Shown piece by piece: positions 17,191 to 26,057 of a stretch of 64,000 nucleotides of DNA (its first letter is position 1; each line of letters starts with the position of its first letter). The notes below the pieces were generated by a model. It had not been told where the DNA came from and ran no database searches. It saw only the letters and a list, made by a program, of their open reading frames with translations. Origin of the DNA: DAOPKN01 sp035391225. GTDB lineage: Bacteria > Thermotogota > Thermotogae > MWEM01. The position numbers were made by a program, and so were the translations under genes. The stretch is from NCBI GenBank assembly GCA_035391225.1, contig DAOPKN010000003.1, positions 62,001 to 126,000 of the forward strand, given 5' to 3'.

Positions 17191-19222
17191 ATCCTTGCAG
17201 GGGATTCTGCGAGGCGGGAAGTGGTTTTGCGTAGCTGCCTTGCTATGTATCGCAGTAAGCGCCTGGGCAAATGATATCACGCTCACGCTTTCGATCAGCG
17301 GTGAATCCACGCAGGTTTTCGTGGGAGAGCCTTTCATGCTGTACGCTTCCGCGCAGTCCACCCAGGTGGACCTGCGGCAAGCAACCGTTTCCATCTCCCC
17401 TGCGGTGTTACTCGAGGGGGGGATAAACGAATTCAAATCCACTTCGGAGAACGATTTGCTTTTTTTCGGGGAAATGCAACCCCGGTTGCACTTCTTTTCC
17501 CTCTACGAAGACCAACGAGAGGAAGAGCAGGTGGAAACGCGCTTCCTCCTGAACGCCACCGCGCCCGGGATCTTGAACGTGCCGGTGTTGTTGGAAACGC
17601 CTTCCAAGAATAAAGTGCGCTCCACGATTACCCTGCAAGTGCAACCCAATGCTTCCGAAACAGAAGCGTTGCGAACTCGCTACCAACAAATCGTGGGGAG
17701 CAACATACAATCCCGTTATTTTCGCGGAGACACGCACCCTGACCACTTCAACGCGGTGTATTCTCCCTGGGAGAAAGTTTTCCCCAACGAGCAATTCCTG
17801 TTTTTCTGCTATGCCGTGCAACGTTTGTTCCCAGAAGAGACTCTACAGTTCCAGAACCTGTATTACTACGTGCTTGAAGAAACCAAGGCGGATTCCCTCT
17901 GGTACTCCCCGGTCTATACCGTGTTCTTCGAGGGGGATTGGTTCGCAGTCCGGAAAAGCATCATCGTGGCCACCGCATCTCCGGAAATCAAGAACAATGC
18001 AACCCACTGGTTAGCCATTCCCCAGCTTCACTGGCTCGACGAAATGGGAATGAAAGTAGTGGACGAAGGGGGAGATACCGGACAGTCCCTCCAATTCTTG
18101 AAAAACCAGAACCAGATGGTGTACGCCTCCGACCTATCCGTGGAATCGGAAATCGCTTCGCAAACGGTGTTCTTTGGAGAACCGTTGCCACTTACGGTTC
18201 GCTTCGAAACCCCGGGTTTCTTGCTCTCCCCAACGGTGCAACCAAGGATCCTCCAAGATGCTCCCGGGGCAACCGAAGTGTTCGTGGACTTTTTGGGAAT
18301 CAAGACCGAGGAAAGCGTGATGCTCAACGAGCTTCGTCGCACCTACTCGTTGCGTTTCGACGCCTACCCGCAAAGGGAGGGGACCTACACGTTCTTCCCC
18401 GTGTCCTTCAGGTATTTCAACCCCGAACTGGAAACCACCCAAACAGCCTATTCTTCCACGCATACCTTCGTGGTCATTCCCCAGGGCAGGGAGTCAGGGG
18501 AAAGCATCACCAGCATTTCCCTGTTCCCCTTGCGGCCATCCACCCGAGAGAGCGTTGACCAGGAACTGTTCGCAGAAGGGGTACGCCTGTACCAGGATGG
18601 ACACCTCGACCAGGCATTCTCGCGCTTCGTGGAACTCTCACGGGATTTCCCGTATTCCGCGGACGTGCAGTACAACCTGGGTTTCTTGGCATACGAAAGC
18701 GATTTGCTCTGGATTGCCCAGCTGGGATTCTACCGCAGCGCCATGCTGAAATCCCGGGAAGATGCCTTGGCGAACATCCAAGTGCTGGAACGAGAATTCC
18801 TCCTGCAGGGACAACCCATTCACCCTTACCGCCAATTGCCCGAAGGGATGCTGCGCCTTTTCTTTTTCCTTTTCACAGGGATCTCCGCCTTTTGCGTGGG
18901 CTGGATTGGATGGTGGTGGAAGTTCCGCCAGCGGAAAATTTGGAACCCCGTTTCGTGGATTCTACTGGCATGCTGGTTGGTTTCGTTCGTCTTGTTCACC
19001 TCTTTTTCCATACTGGAACAAAACCAACCCGACTACGCTGTCATCCACTCCGAAACAGCCGCGTATGCGGGACCCGGCTTCGACTTCCCGGAAACCGGGA
19101 ACGTTGCACCCGGGAACGTTCTGCGCGTGGAACGCAAAGACCGGTACTTCGTGAAGGGGTACTTCCGGACGTCTGTTCCCGTGTGGATTCCGCGGGATAA
19201 CACCGCCTCGCTTTTCGAGTAA
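17162..19222 (+). CDS. Large BatD-like protein with TPR and SH3-like C-terminus
   Basis: 686 residues. A basic N-terminus and signal helix (about 22-36) lead into a BatD-type beta-sandwich region to about residue 450. One or two TPR motifs follow (LFAEGVRLYQDGHLDQAFSR, then NLGFLAYESD), then two membrane helices and a short SH3-like domain (about 640-680, YAGPGFDFPETGNVAPG). Start ATG at 17162 (17168 also possible) inside the BatC gene. The TPR plus SH3 ending is longer than a plain BatD. It ends only three bases from the convergent ddl gene, with no terminator visible. Confidence 0.82.
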   Translation: MGMRKRSFRESLQGILRGGKWFCVAALLCIAVSAWANDITLTLSISGESTQVFVGEPFMLYASAQSTQVDLRQATVSISPAVLLEGGINEFKSTSENDLLFFGEMQPRLHFFSLYEDQREEEQVETRFLLNATAPGILNVPVLLETPSKNKVRSTITLQVQPNASETEALRTRYQQIVGSNIQSRYFRGDTHPDHFNAVYSPWEKVFPNEQFLFFCYAVQRLFPEETLQFQNLYYYVLEETKADSLWYSPVYTVFFEGDWFAVRKSIIVATASPEIKNNATHWLAIPQLHWLDEMGMKVVDEGGDTGQSLQFLKNQNQMVYASDLSVESEIASQTVFFGEPLPLTVRFETPGFLLSPTVQPRILQDAPGATEVFVDFLGIKTEESVMLNELRRTYSLRFDAYPQREGTYTFFPVSFRYFNPELETTQTAYSSTHTFVVIPQGRESGESITSISLFPLRPSTRESVDQELFAEGVRLYQDGHLDQAFSRFVELSRDFPYSADVQYNLGFLAYESDLLWIAQLGFYRSAMLKSREDALANIQVLEREFLLQGQPIHPYRQLPEGMLRLFFFLFTGISAFCVGWIGWWWKFRQRKIWNPVSWILLACWLVSFVLFTSFSILEQNQPDYAVIHSETAAYAGPGFDFPETGNVAPGNVLRVERKDRYFVKGYFRTSVPVWIPRDNTASLFE

Positions 19223-19225
19223 CGC

Positions 19226-20212
19226 TTATCGCGTGTCCCTTCTCCTTGCCAAACCCCTTTGAAACAGGGTATCCAGCACTTGGTGAAACGCAAGGCCCGA
19301 GCTCTGCCAGGTCTTGGGAAACATGCTCTGGGCGGTAAAACCCGGAAGCGTGTTTACCTCGTTGACCAACAGTGTCCCCGTATCCGTGCACAAGAAAAAA
19401 TCCACGCGTGCAAGGTCGCGGCAGCCCATCCAGCGAAACACCTCCAGCGTTTCTTTCTGCACTTTTCGGGTGAGATAGGCAGGCAGAGGCGCAGGAACGA
19501 GAAGCTGGAGGTTTCCCCTTCCGGAATACTTGGTCTGGAAATCGTAGAAATCGCTTTCGTAGCGCACCTCGCCCACCGCGGAAACCATGGGAGTATCCCC
19601 TTCCAAAACCGAACACTCCAGTTCCCGCACGCGAAGGGCTTTTTCCACGATCAACCGATGGTCGAATTCCAAGGCCGTTGCCAAAGCGGAAGGCAAACCT
19701 TCCAAAGACTTCACCCGGGAGATTCCCAAGGAGGACCCGGTACGAGAAGGCTTGACGAAGCATGGCCAAAAGGGGATCTTGCTGGCAACGCGTTCCGGGG
19801 AGATCACCTTTGTTTCGATTCCCACGAAAGCAGGCTGGGCAAATCCCCCCGCGCGTAGTACCTGCCGCATGGTCAGTTTGTCAAAACAAGTGGCACTGGA
19901 AAGCAAATCGCTTCCCAGGTAGGGTACATTGGCCTGCTCCAGCAACGCTTGCACCTGCCCATCCTCGCCGAACGTGCCATGCAGCACGGGGAACCACAAG
20001 TCGATTCCACCCCGTGCCAGGAGATCGAAGGGGAAGGGTTTTTCCGGGGGAATGGCAAACCCCTTGAAGGTGTAGCGCTCTGCGAGGGGGGAAGAATGCA
20101 GCAAACGAAAAACCGTTTGGGCGGAGGCAAAAGACACTTCCCGCTCAAACGATGGCCCACCAAAAAGAATGCCGATGCAAGGTTTTTCGCGGGGAAAGGG
20201 GTTAGTTCCCAC
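19226..20212 (-). CDS. ddl: D-alanine-D-alanine ligase family (ATP-grasp)
   Basis: 328 residues. Ddl N-terminus (IGILFGGPSFEREVSFASA), then WFPVLHGTFGEDG, ATP-grasp lysine region FVKPSRTGSSLGI, and metal site NEVNTLPGFT near the C-terminus. Forms D-Ala-D-Ala for peptidoglycan. GTG at 20212 is chosen because GGGGGAGGG precedes it; an upstream TTG (20233) would fall inside the terminator of the preceding gene. Only 20 bases separate that terminator from the start, so transcription probably depends on read-through. Confidence 0.88.
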   Translation of the reverse strand: MGTNPFPREKPCIGILFGGPSFEREVSFASAQTVFRLLHSSPLAERYTFKGFAIPPEKPFPFDLLARGGIDLWFPVLHGTFGEDGQVQALLEQANVPYLGSDLLSSATCFDKLTMRQVLRAGGFAQPAFVGIETKVISPERVASKIPFWPCFVKPSRTGSSLGISRVKSLEGLPSALATALEFDHRLIVEKALRVRELECSVLEGDTPMVSAVGEVRYESDFYDFQTKYSGRGNLQLLVPAPLPAYLTRKVQKETLEVFRWMGCRDLARVDFFLCTDTGTLLVNEVNTLPGFTAQSMFPKTWQSSGLAFHQVLDTLFQRGLARRRDTR

Positions 20213-20231
20213 AGCCCTCCCCCAAACAAGC

Positions 20232-20259
20232 AAAAAGGCCGGGAGAACCCGGCCTTTTT
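20232..20259 (-). terminator. Terminator after the cysteine-rich exported protein
   Basis: AAAAAGGCCGGG-AGAA-CCCGGCCTTTTT: perfect 12-bp stem with a T run on either strand, 10 bases past the minus-strand stop at 20270. It sits directly upstream of the ddl start. Confidence 0.88.
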
Positions 20260-20269
20260 GGGGATAGTA

Positions 20270-20932
20270 TCAGTACACCTGGATGCAAATCTGGAAGGAA
20301 GAGGATGGATACACCACCGTGGGAACCCCAGAGGGAACCACGTAGGTTGTGGGGTAGTACGTCGGGCATGTCGGGCAAGGCGCCACGACAGGCTGGCAGG
20401 GAGCACAAGGTTGGCAGCAAGGGTAAGACCACAGAACGTAAGCTCCCGCGGTGTTCAGAGATACGGATACGAAACGCCAGCTGCCACAATCGCAGCAACA
20501 CCCACTGGTTCCGGCACCGTACACCCGCATTAACAGGATCGAATTGGGCGATGCACATTTCAAAAGGCTTTCCAGGTCAGCCCATTTCTTGATTTGCTTG
20601 TACGAGTAGTAGGGAGAATAGGGGGAAATCATCCCAAGCTGGGATTGCAATGTGCATTCCGGGTTAAGGTTCACCAAGGTGCCCGATACGGGCGCTTGGG
20701 GATAGCACCATACCGAACCGTACGGGATCAAAACGGCTTCGGTGATAACATCATTGGCAAACAAGTGGCAATACGCGGGATAGCATTCTTCCACGCGGGT
20801 CACCCTGGCCCCGTAGAGCCATTCGTTATCCACGCATCCTTTCCAGTTCTTGACGTACACCCCAAGGGTCGCTGCACTCAACACCAGCGTCAAAAGAAGT
20901 CCAGCGAGAACAAGGATCAAAGTCTTTTTCAT
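20270..20932 (-). CDS. Exported cysteine/proline-rich protein of unknown function
   Basis: 220 residues: signal peptide (MKKTLILVLAGLLLTLVLSA), a middle region with scattered cysteines, a CCCDCG cluster, then a repetitive tail CCQPCAPCQPVVAPCPTCPT rich in Cys, Pro, Tyr and Val. I count about 17 cysteines in the mature part. The last 40 residues are Tyr/Pro/Val-rich, like surface or structural proteins. ATG at 20932 sits eight bases after AGGAGG. I recognise no family. With the two upstream lipoproteins it forms a small exported-protein operon. Confidence 0.75.
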   Translation of the reverse strand: MKKTLILVLAGLLLTLVLSAATLGVYVKNWKGCVDNEWLYGARVTRVEECYPAYCHLFANDVITEAVLIPYGSVWCYPQAPVSGTLVNLNPECTLQSQLGMISPYSPYYSYKQIKKWADLESLLKCASPNSILLMRVYGAGTSGCCCDCGSWRFVSVSLNTAGAYVLWSYPCCQPCAPCQPVVAPCPTCPTYYPTTYVVPSGVPTVVYPSSSFQICIQVY

Positions 20933-20957
20933 TTGCACGACCTCCTTTTCGCTCTTT

Positions 20958-21320
20958 TTATTCCCACTGCCCGTTGAAGAACAGCCCGTTGTAGGTTCCG
21001 CTAAAGGTCAGAAGCTCTCCTTCGCTCTCCACGGCAAAGCGGATTTGGTCTTGCCCAAGAACAGTTCCGTTCATGACCTGGTACACGGCACCCTCGAAGT
21101 GGTAACTCCCCTCGAAGGAAGAACCGTCCACGGAAACAACGTTAAGTTGCCCCATTGTTTGCTGGGCAGGCGCTTGGTCCGGGGAAAGGAAAGCCCCCCA
21201 CCAGATCACGTCCCAAACCCCTACCAACCAGCTACAACAGGGGAGGGTTCCACAACCGGAAAACAAGATACCGATCAAGATCAAAGCGGAGAAAACACCA
21301 ACCAAAAACTTCTTGCGCAC
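20958..21320 (-). CDS. Small predicted lipoprotein
   Basis: 120 residues: signal peptide with lipobox GILFSGC, a short hydrophobic stretch (WLVGVWDVIWWGAF), then a beta-rich domain (FEGSYHFEGAVYQV, LTFSGTYNGLFFNG) that may form a small barrel. GTG at 21320 is chosen because GGAGGTGATC, an excellent anti-16S match, ends just upstream; the in-frame ATG at 21335 lies at the edge of that site. Function unknown. Middle gene of the three-gene exported set. Confidence 0.75.
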   Translation of the reverse strand: MRKKFLVGVFSALILIGILFSGCGTLPCCSWLVGVWDVIWWGAFLSPDQAPAQQTMGQLNVVSVDGSSFEGSYHFEGAVYQVMNGTVLGQDQIRFAVESEGELLTFSGTYNGLFFNGQWE

Positions 21321-21354
21321 AAAGATCACCTCCATATAGAATAGAAAAAAAGGA

Positions 21355-21987
21355 TTACAGCACGAAAAGGTTCAGTGGATACGGGTAGAAAGGTGGCAAG
21401 TCACCTTCTTCCTCTCCCCGGGTGATGGTGAACATGTAGGGCGTGTTTTCAATCAAAAGAAGGGGCCAATTTTGCAGAATCGTGAGATCGTCTTCCATGA
21501 TGAGCGGATCCAGCTGCCAGGACATGTCGACCAAGATTCCCTTCTCAATGTAGGATGGCTTTGTTCCAAACAAGGTCCCCCCCCGAGAAGAAGCCAAGGA
21601 AGCGGGGAAATCCCATTTTTCGGCGTGGATAAAGGTGGATTTCTTGTAGAACATGAACATGTACCATACCATTTCCTGGGCAATTTCGTACGTATCACTT
21701 GTCTTTGAAACACCTGCAGCAAGGTGCACGTACTTATCCACGAACGTGGTAACCGCGGTGGGAATACCGTTTCGCGCATGTGCTTCACGGAAAAGCCGGA
21801 AGCCCTCCTCGGAAGGCGGTGCAATCAGCGGTTCCGGTACAACGGCGGCCATCCCAGAGCTCAGTGCTGCAGAAAAGGTGCTCCCAATCTTCCCCACGTT
21901 GAGAAACCAACTTTGGATTGTCGCGCAAGAGGTCAAAAAGGACACCAACAAAAAAACAGCGATGAATCCGATCAAGGTTCGTTTCAC
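21355..21987 (-). CDS. Predicted lipoprotein of unknown function
   Basis: 210 residues: signal peptide ending in lipobox SFLTSC, a small-residue segment (TFSAALSSGMAAVVPEP), then a mixed alpha/beta domain with many aromatics. GTG at 21987 fits GGGGGGTG seven bases upstream; longer frames lack a ribosome site. A TGTTATAAT promoter lies 38 bp upstream, so this gene heads the three-gene exported set. No family recognised. Confidence 0.75.
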   Translation of the reverse strand: MKRTLIGFIAVFLLVSFLTSCATIQSWFLNVGKIGSTFSAALSSGMAAVVPEPLIAPPSEEGFRLFREAHARNGIPTAVTTFVDKYVHLAAGVSKTSDTYEIAQEMVWYMFMFYKKSTFIHAEKWDFPASLASSRGGTLFGTKPSYIEKGILVDMSWQLDPLIMEDDLTILQNWPLLLIENTPYMFTITRGEEEGDLPPFYPYPLNLFVL

Positions 21988-22024
21988 GCTAACACCCCCC
22001 GGATTATCAGATTTCTCCATGAAA

Positions 22025-22033
22025 ATTATAACA
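22025..22033 (-). promoter_or_regulatory. Extended -10 promoter of the exported-protein operon
   Basis: Minus-strand TGTTATAAT (-10 at 22025-22030), no matching -35 at 17 bp. Divergent from the TetR gene, whose own TATAAT is at 22101-22106 on the plus strand. Confidence 0.6.
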
Positions 22034-22139
22034 CAAAGCACCTCGCTTTTTGGGTTTTTTCGCGAAAGCATTTGCCTGCACATTTCGGGGATTTTTGTAC
22101 TATAATTTGGGGAGAAATCGCGAAAGGTTTGTGGGAACC

Positions 22140-22700
22140 ATGAACGGTTATCAAAAGAGGACCAACCAAAAAAGGGAAGCCATTCTCAAATCCGCGCGGC
22201 AGCTTTTCCAGACCTACGGGTTCAAAAAGGTGAGTCTCAACGAGATTGCTGCCACTGCCGGGGTGTCCCCCGTTACCATTTACAACCAGTTCCGTACGAA
22301 AGAGAGCTTGGGGTACAACATTTTCTCTCCCATTTTGCAGCAATTCGATTCCACCTTTTTCGAAATCCTGGGAAATTCGGAAAAAACCCGGGAAAAATTG
22401 AAACAAATCCTTCTATTCCAAAAGCAGGCTTTCCCCGAAAGAGACCGGCAACTGATGCATTCGGTCCAGCAGCACGTGCCAGCGCTGGAAGAACATGCCG
22501 CAGAAGTGCTCGGGCGAACTTCAAGAGCTTTCCAACAATTCTTGTCAGCGGGGCAGCAAAGAGGGGATATCCGGGATGATATCTCCTTGGAAGTGCTGCA
22601 TTTTTTCCTGATGCAATTCGTGGATGGCCCTGACATGGAAAGGAACCAAGCGGAGTACCTCGAGTTGTTTCTCAGCGCGGTGCTCCGGGAAAACAGATGA
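22140..22700 (+). CDS. TetR-family transcriptional regulator
   Basis: 186 residues. TetR helix-turn-helix at about residues 10-55 (ILKSARQLFQTYGFKKVSL, then IAATAGVSPVTIYNQF), followed by an all-helical ligand domain with no recognisable specificity. ATG at 22140 gives a normal TetR N-terminus (MNGYQKRTNQ); the ribosome site AAAGG is weak. The stop overlaps the WYL gene start (ATGA), so the two regulators are made together. Its target may be this operon or the divergent lipoprotein operon. Confidence 0.9.
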   Translation: MNGYQKRTNQKREAILKSARQLFQTYGFKKVSLNEIAATAGVSPVTIYNQFRTKESLGYNIFSPILQQFDSTFFEILGNSEKTREKLKQILLFQKQAFPERDRQLMHSVQQHVPALEEHAAEVLGRTSRAFQQFLSAGQQRGDIRDDISLEVLHFFLMQFVDGPDMERNQAEYLELFLSAVLRENR

Positions 22701-23689
22701 AATACCACCGTCTGATTGCCATCTTGCTGCTGCTGGAATCCCGGCGCATCGTGAGTGCCACCGAAATGGCGCGGGCTTTCGAGACTTCCGAGCGAACCGT
22801 GTACCGGGATATCCAATCCCTTTGTGAAGCGGGCGTCCCCATCCAGGCCATTTCGGGGCCGGGGGGCGGCTTTTCCCTCATGGAATCCAGCCGAATCAAG
22901 TTGGAGCACTTGGAAAGCCAAGAACTTGTGAGCCTGTTTCTCCTTGGACAGGGGATCCACCCCGAGCAGTATGCAGACAACGCCATTCAGCTAAAGAACC
23001 TGCTGATGAAGCTGCAAAAAACCCTCCCGCAAGAGTTCCTTCCAGACGTGAAGAAAGCCACCAACCGCTTTTTGTTTGATCCTTCTCCTTGGTGGACAGA
23101 AATGGCTCCCACTCCGTTTTTCCAGGAACTTCGGAAGGCGGTTTGGAAATCGCTTGCGGTGCGCATGGTATACGAGAAAAAAGCGGGAGAGGAACAGGAA
23201 CGGGTTGTGCAACCTTACGGCCTTGTGGTGAAGCAAGGAGAATGGTACATGGTTGGTTTTTGCGAGAAGCGCAACGAGATGCGGATTTTCAAGTGCAGCA
23301 AGATCAAACACCTCGAGCTTTCCGATCGCGAATTCCACATTCCGGAGGATTTCAGCCTGGAATCTTTCTGGAACAGCCAGCTAAAGCTTTTTTTCCACCA
23401 GGTTCGCGAAAGGGAGAGGGAACCCTATTTCGTGGAAGTCCAAGTTCCGCAGAAAATGTTGGGATTTTTCGAGGATTTCCAGATCGTGGACCGGAAGTCC
23501 CAGGGAGATTCCGTGGTGTTGCGGGTCAATATGTACAGCTACTCGTACGCGGTGTACCGCTTGATTCCTGTTCTGGATCGGCTGCAGCTCCTGGCTCCCG
23601 CCGAACTGCTAACGGGTATCCAGAAACGCCTGCAAACCCTTTTGCAGCACATAGACACCATGGGAGGTGCTGCACGTGAAACCCAGTAA
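22697..23689 (+). CDS. HTH plus WYL-domain transcriptional regulator
   Basis: 330 residues. An N-terminal DeoR/HTH_11-type helix-turn-helix (LIAILLLLESRRIVSATEMA, then FETSERTVYRDI) and a C-terminal WYL domain (about 135-320, with VVQPYGLVVKQGEWYMVGFC). WYL domains sense ligands or nucleic acids in YafY/PafBC-type regulators. Overlaps the TetR gene at its start, and its end covers the pcm ribosome site, suggesting a coupled unit. Confidence 0.9.
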   Translation: MKYHRLIAILLLLESRRIVSATEMARAFETSERTVYRDIQSLCEAGVPIQAISGPGGGFSLMESSRIKLEHLESQELVSLFLLGQGIHPEQYADNAIQLKNLLMKLQKTLPQEFLPDVKKATNRFLFDPSPWWTEMAPTPFFQELRKAVWKSLAVRMVYEKKAGEEQERVVQPYGLVVKQGEWYMVGFCEKRNEMRIFKCSKIKHLELSDREFHIPEDFSLESFWNSQLKLFFHQVREREREPYFVEVQVPQKMLGFFEDFQIVDRKSQGDSVVLRVNMYSYSYAVYRLIPVLDRLQLLAPAELLTGIQKRLQTLLQHIDTMGGAARETQ

Positions 23690-24296
23690 CCAACCCGCAT
23701 CTCCCGAAGAAATCCGTTCCTTTTTTCGTCGCCTGGATCGAACCCTCTTCTTGGAGCCGGATACGATTGGCGATTCCTGGCAGGATCGGCCCCTCCCCAT
23801 CGGGAAAGGCCAGACCATCTCCCAGCCATCGCTGGTACTTCAAATGACCATTTTGCTGGAACCCGCACCTTCTTTCCGCGTTTTGGAAATTGGTACAGGC
23901 AGCGGGTACCAAACGGCTTTCTTGGCCGAATTCTTTGGAGAGGTCTTCACCGTGGAGCGATTCCCCCAGTTCGTGCAAAAAGCCCGCGAACGTATCCAAA
24001 ACCTTGGGTACCAAAACGTGCATTTCCGAACCGGAGATGGCTGCGAAGGGTGGCAAGAAGCTTCCCCTTTCGAGCGCATCGTTGTAACCGCTGGAGCGGG
24101 AAAACCACCCCCTCCGTTACTCCAGCAGTTGAAAATCGGGGGATTCTTGCTCATACCCGTGGGAAATTACCGGTATCAGGTGCTGAAAAAAATCAGCCGC
24201 ACTGGCAAAGACACCTTCACGGAAAAGGACATCGAGGAAGTCCGCTTCGTGGAACTTGCGGGCCCTTACGGATTTGACTCCTGGCAGCCCTCATGA
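23676..24296 (+). CDS. pcm: Protein-L-isoaspartate O-methyltransferase
   Basis: 206 residues. The PIMT signature IGKGQTISQPSLV, SAM motif I LEIGTGSGYQTAFLAEF and RIVVTAGAG are all present. It methylates isoaspartyl sites in damaged proteins, starting their repair. GTG at 23676 fits GGGAGGTG six bases before, overlapping the WYL gene by 14 bases. Length is normal for the family. Confidence 0.93.
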   Translation: MKPSNQPASPEEIRSFFRRLDRTLFLEPDTIGDSWQDRPLPIGKGQTISQPSLVLQMTILLEPAPSFRVLEIGTGSGYQTAFLAEFFGEVFTVERFPQFVQKARERIQNLGYQNVHFRTGDGCEGWQEASPFERIVVTAGAGKPPPPLLQQLKIGGFLLIPVGNYRYQVLKKISRTGKDTFTEKDIEEVRFVELAGPYGFDSWQPS

Positions 24297-24300
24297 ACTG

Positions 24301-24309
24301 TGTTATAAT
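24301..24309 (+). promoter_or_regulatory. Extended -10 promoter of the TraB-family gene
   Basis: TGTTATAAT, 51 bases before the ATG. TTGACT (24274-24279) is 24 bp upstream, too far for a normal -35. Confidence 0.6.
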
Positions 24310-24359
24310 CACACGCGTTTTTCGCGATTGCAAATACCTTGGAAACCGGGGAGTGAATC

Positions 24360-25526
24360 ATGGAAGATCAAAATATCCATCGTTTGCGTCTGGACGAAAA
24401 AGAAATCATTTTGATCGGCACGGCCCACGTTTCGCAAAAAAGTGCCGAGCTGGTCAAACAAACCATCGAAGAAGAAAAACCCGATAGCGTCTGCGTGGAA
24501 TTGGACACGGGACGATACCAGTCCATCCAAGACCCGCAGAGTTGGCGGCGCATGGACATCGCCAGTGTGATTCGCCAGCGCAAAACGGGCATGTTGCTGG
24601 TGAACTTGATCCTGTCTTCCTACCAACGGCGTATCGCCGAAAAACTGGGTGTTCAACCCGGTCAGGAAATGCGCCAGGGCATCGACTCAGCCAAGGAAAT
24701 CGGCGCGCAGCTGGTGCTGGCAGACCGCAACATCCAAACCACTTTCTCACGGGTCTGGAACAACATGGGATTCTGGGGGAAACTCAAGCTTTTTTCGTTT
24801 TTCGTGGCCAGCCTCTTCTCCCGTGAGGAAATCAGCGAGGAAGAGCTCGAAGAACTCAAGTCGTCCGATATGCTTTCCTCCTCTCTTTCGGAACTGGCAA
24901 AGAGCTTTCCCCAGTTGAAGACCCCCCTGATCGACGAACGCGACCAGTACCTCGCCAAGAAAATCCAGCAAGCACCGGGAAAGAAAGTGGTGGCGGTATT
25001 GGGTGCGGGGCATATCCCTGGAGTGAAACAAAACATCGACCGGGAGATCAACCTGCAGGAATTGGACAAGATTCCTCCCAAATCCAGGAGTTTCCGCTGG
25101 TTGCTGTGGGCTATCCCGGTACTGATCATCGGGCTGATTGCGATCACCTTCGTGATCAATCCCCCGTCGGGTTTTCAACAAGTTCTGAACTGGGTGGTTT
25201 GGAATGGCTCGCTCAGCGCTATTGGAGGGATCGTAGCGCTTGCACATCCGCTCACGATATTGGCTTCTTTCCTCGCAGCCCCATTCACATCGCTCAATCC
25301 ACTGATCGGTGCTGGCATCGTAGCCGGGTTGGTGGAAGTAGCGTTTCGGAAACCCCAAGTGGAGGACTTCGAAAACCTCAACCAGGATGTGCTTTCCGTG
25401 CGGGGCTTCTGGCGGAACAAGGTCACCCGTCTTCTACTTGTGGTGTTGTTCGTTTCGCTGGGAAGCACGCTGGGAACCTTCATTGGCGGACTGGAAGTGG
25501 CCCGCATCTTTATCGGAACGGTGTAA
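24360..25526 (+). CDS. TraB/PrgY-family membrane protein
   Basis: 388 residues. The cytoplasmic TraB domain carries IGTAHVSQKSAE near the N-terminus, CVELDTGRY, and VAVLGAGHIPGV near residue 220, residues proposed to form a metallopeptidase-like site. Three to four C-terminal membrane helices (about 245-388) follow. PrgY inhibits peptide pheromone in enterococci; the role in other bacteria is unsettled. ATG with GGGGAGTG upstream. Single-gene unit between its own promoter and a strong terminator. Confidence 0.88.
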   Translation: MEDQNIHRLRLDEKEIILIGTAHVSQKSAELVKQTIEEEKPDSVCVELDTGRYQSIQDPQSWRRMDIASVIRQRKTGMLLVNLILSSYQRRIAEKLGVQPGQEMRQGIDSAKEIGAQLVLADRNIQTTFSRVWNNMGFWGKLKLFSFFVASLFSREEISEEELEELKSSDMLSSSLSELAKSFPQLKTPLIDERDQYLAKKIQQAPGKKVVAVLGAGHIPGVKQNIDREINLQELDKIPPKSRSFRWLLWAIPVLIIGLIAITFVINPPSGFQQVLNWVVWNGSLSAIGGIVALAHPLTILASFLAAPFTSLNPLIGAGIVAGLVEVAFRKPQVEDFENLNQDVLSVRGFWRNKVTRLLLVVLFVSLGSTLGTFIGGLEVARIFIGTV

Positions 25527-25555
25527 AAAAAACGCCCGGAAACCGGGCGTTTTTC
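25527..25555. terminator. Bidirectional terminator between TraB and cheW genes
   Basis: AAAAACGCCCGG-AAA-CCGGGCGTTTTT, perfect 12-bp arms with U tracts for both the plus gene ending at 25526 and the minus operon ending at 25571. Confidence 0.92.
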
Positions 25556-25570
25556 TCGATTTTTCCAGGG

Positions 25571-26032
25571 TTACAGGTTTTCCACGACTTCGTCCAGTCG
25601 CACCTTTTCCTTCTCCGTAAGGATCTTGTCGATGTCCAAGATCATCAGCATGCGATCCTCCAGCTTGGCGATTGCACTTATAAACCGCGCACCAATGGCT
25701 CCACCGGTTGAGGGCGGTTCCTCAAGCTGGTCATCTTGCAGCGTCAACACTTCCCGCACCTCATCCACCAGCACACCTACCTTTTTCTCCCCAAGGTACA
25801 CCACGATGATACGGTCCGTGGAATGGTCTGCCTTGGATTCCAGTGCGAACTTTTTCCGCATATCCAAAATGGGAATCACTTCGCCCCGCAGGTTGGCCAC
25901 ACCCATGATAAAGGAAGGAAGACCAGGTAACTTCATTATTTTCAACATTTCACTCACGTTATCGATTTTCATGATATCGATCGCGTATTCTTCGTCTCCA
26001 ACCTTGAAACTTACCGTTTTGACCTCCGCCAT
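25571..26032 (-). CDS. cheW: CheW-like chemotaxis adaptor, second copy
   Basis: 153 residues forming one CheW domain (SFKVGDEEYAIDIMKIDNV, then MGVANLRGEVIPILDMRKKF). CheW links chemoreceptors to the kinase CheA. ATG preceded by AAAGGGAGTGG. It is the last gene of the operon RHH/PAS - CheA-like - CheW - CheW and differs clearly from the other CheW (for example MKLPGLPSF against TPVPNSRMF), so the pair is not a recent duplication. Confidence 0.93.
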   Translation of the reverse strand: MAEVKTVSFKVGDEEYAIDIMKIDNVSEMLKIMKLPGLPSFIMGVANLRGEVIPILDMRKKFALESKADHSTDRIIVVYLGEKKVGVLVDEVREVLTLQDDQLEEPPSTGGAIGARFISAIAKLEDRMLMILDIDKILTEKEKVRLDEVVENL

Positions 26033-26057
26033 TATTCCACTCCCTTTCCAGTGATCA

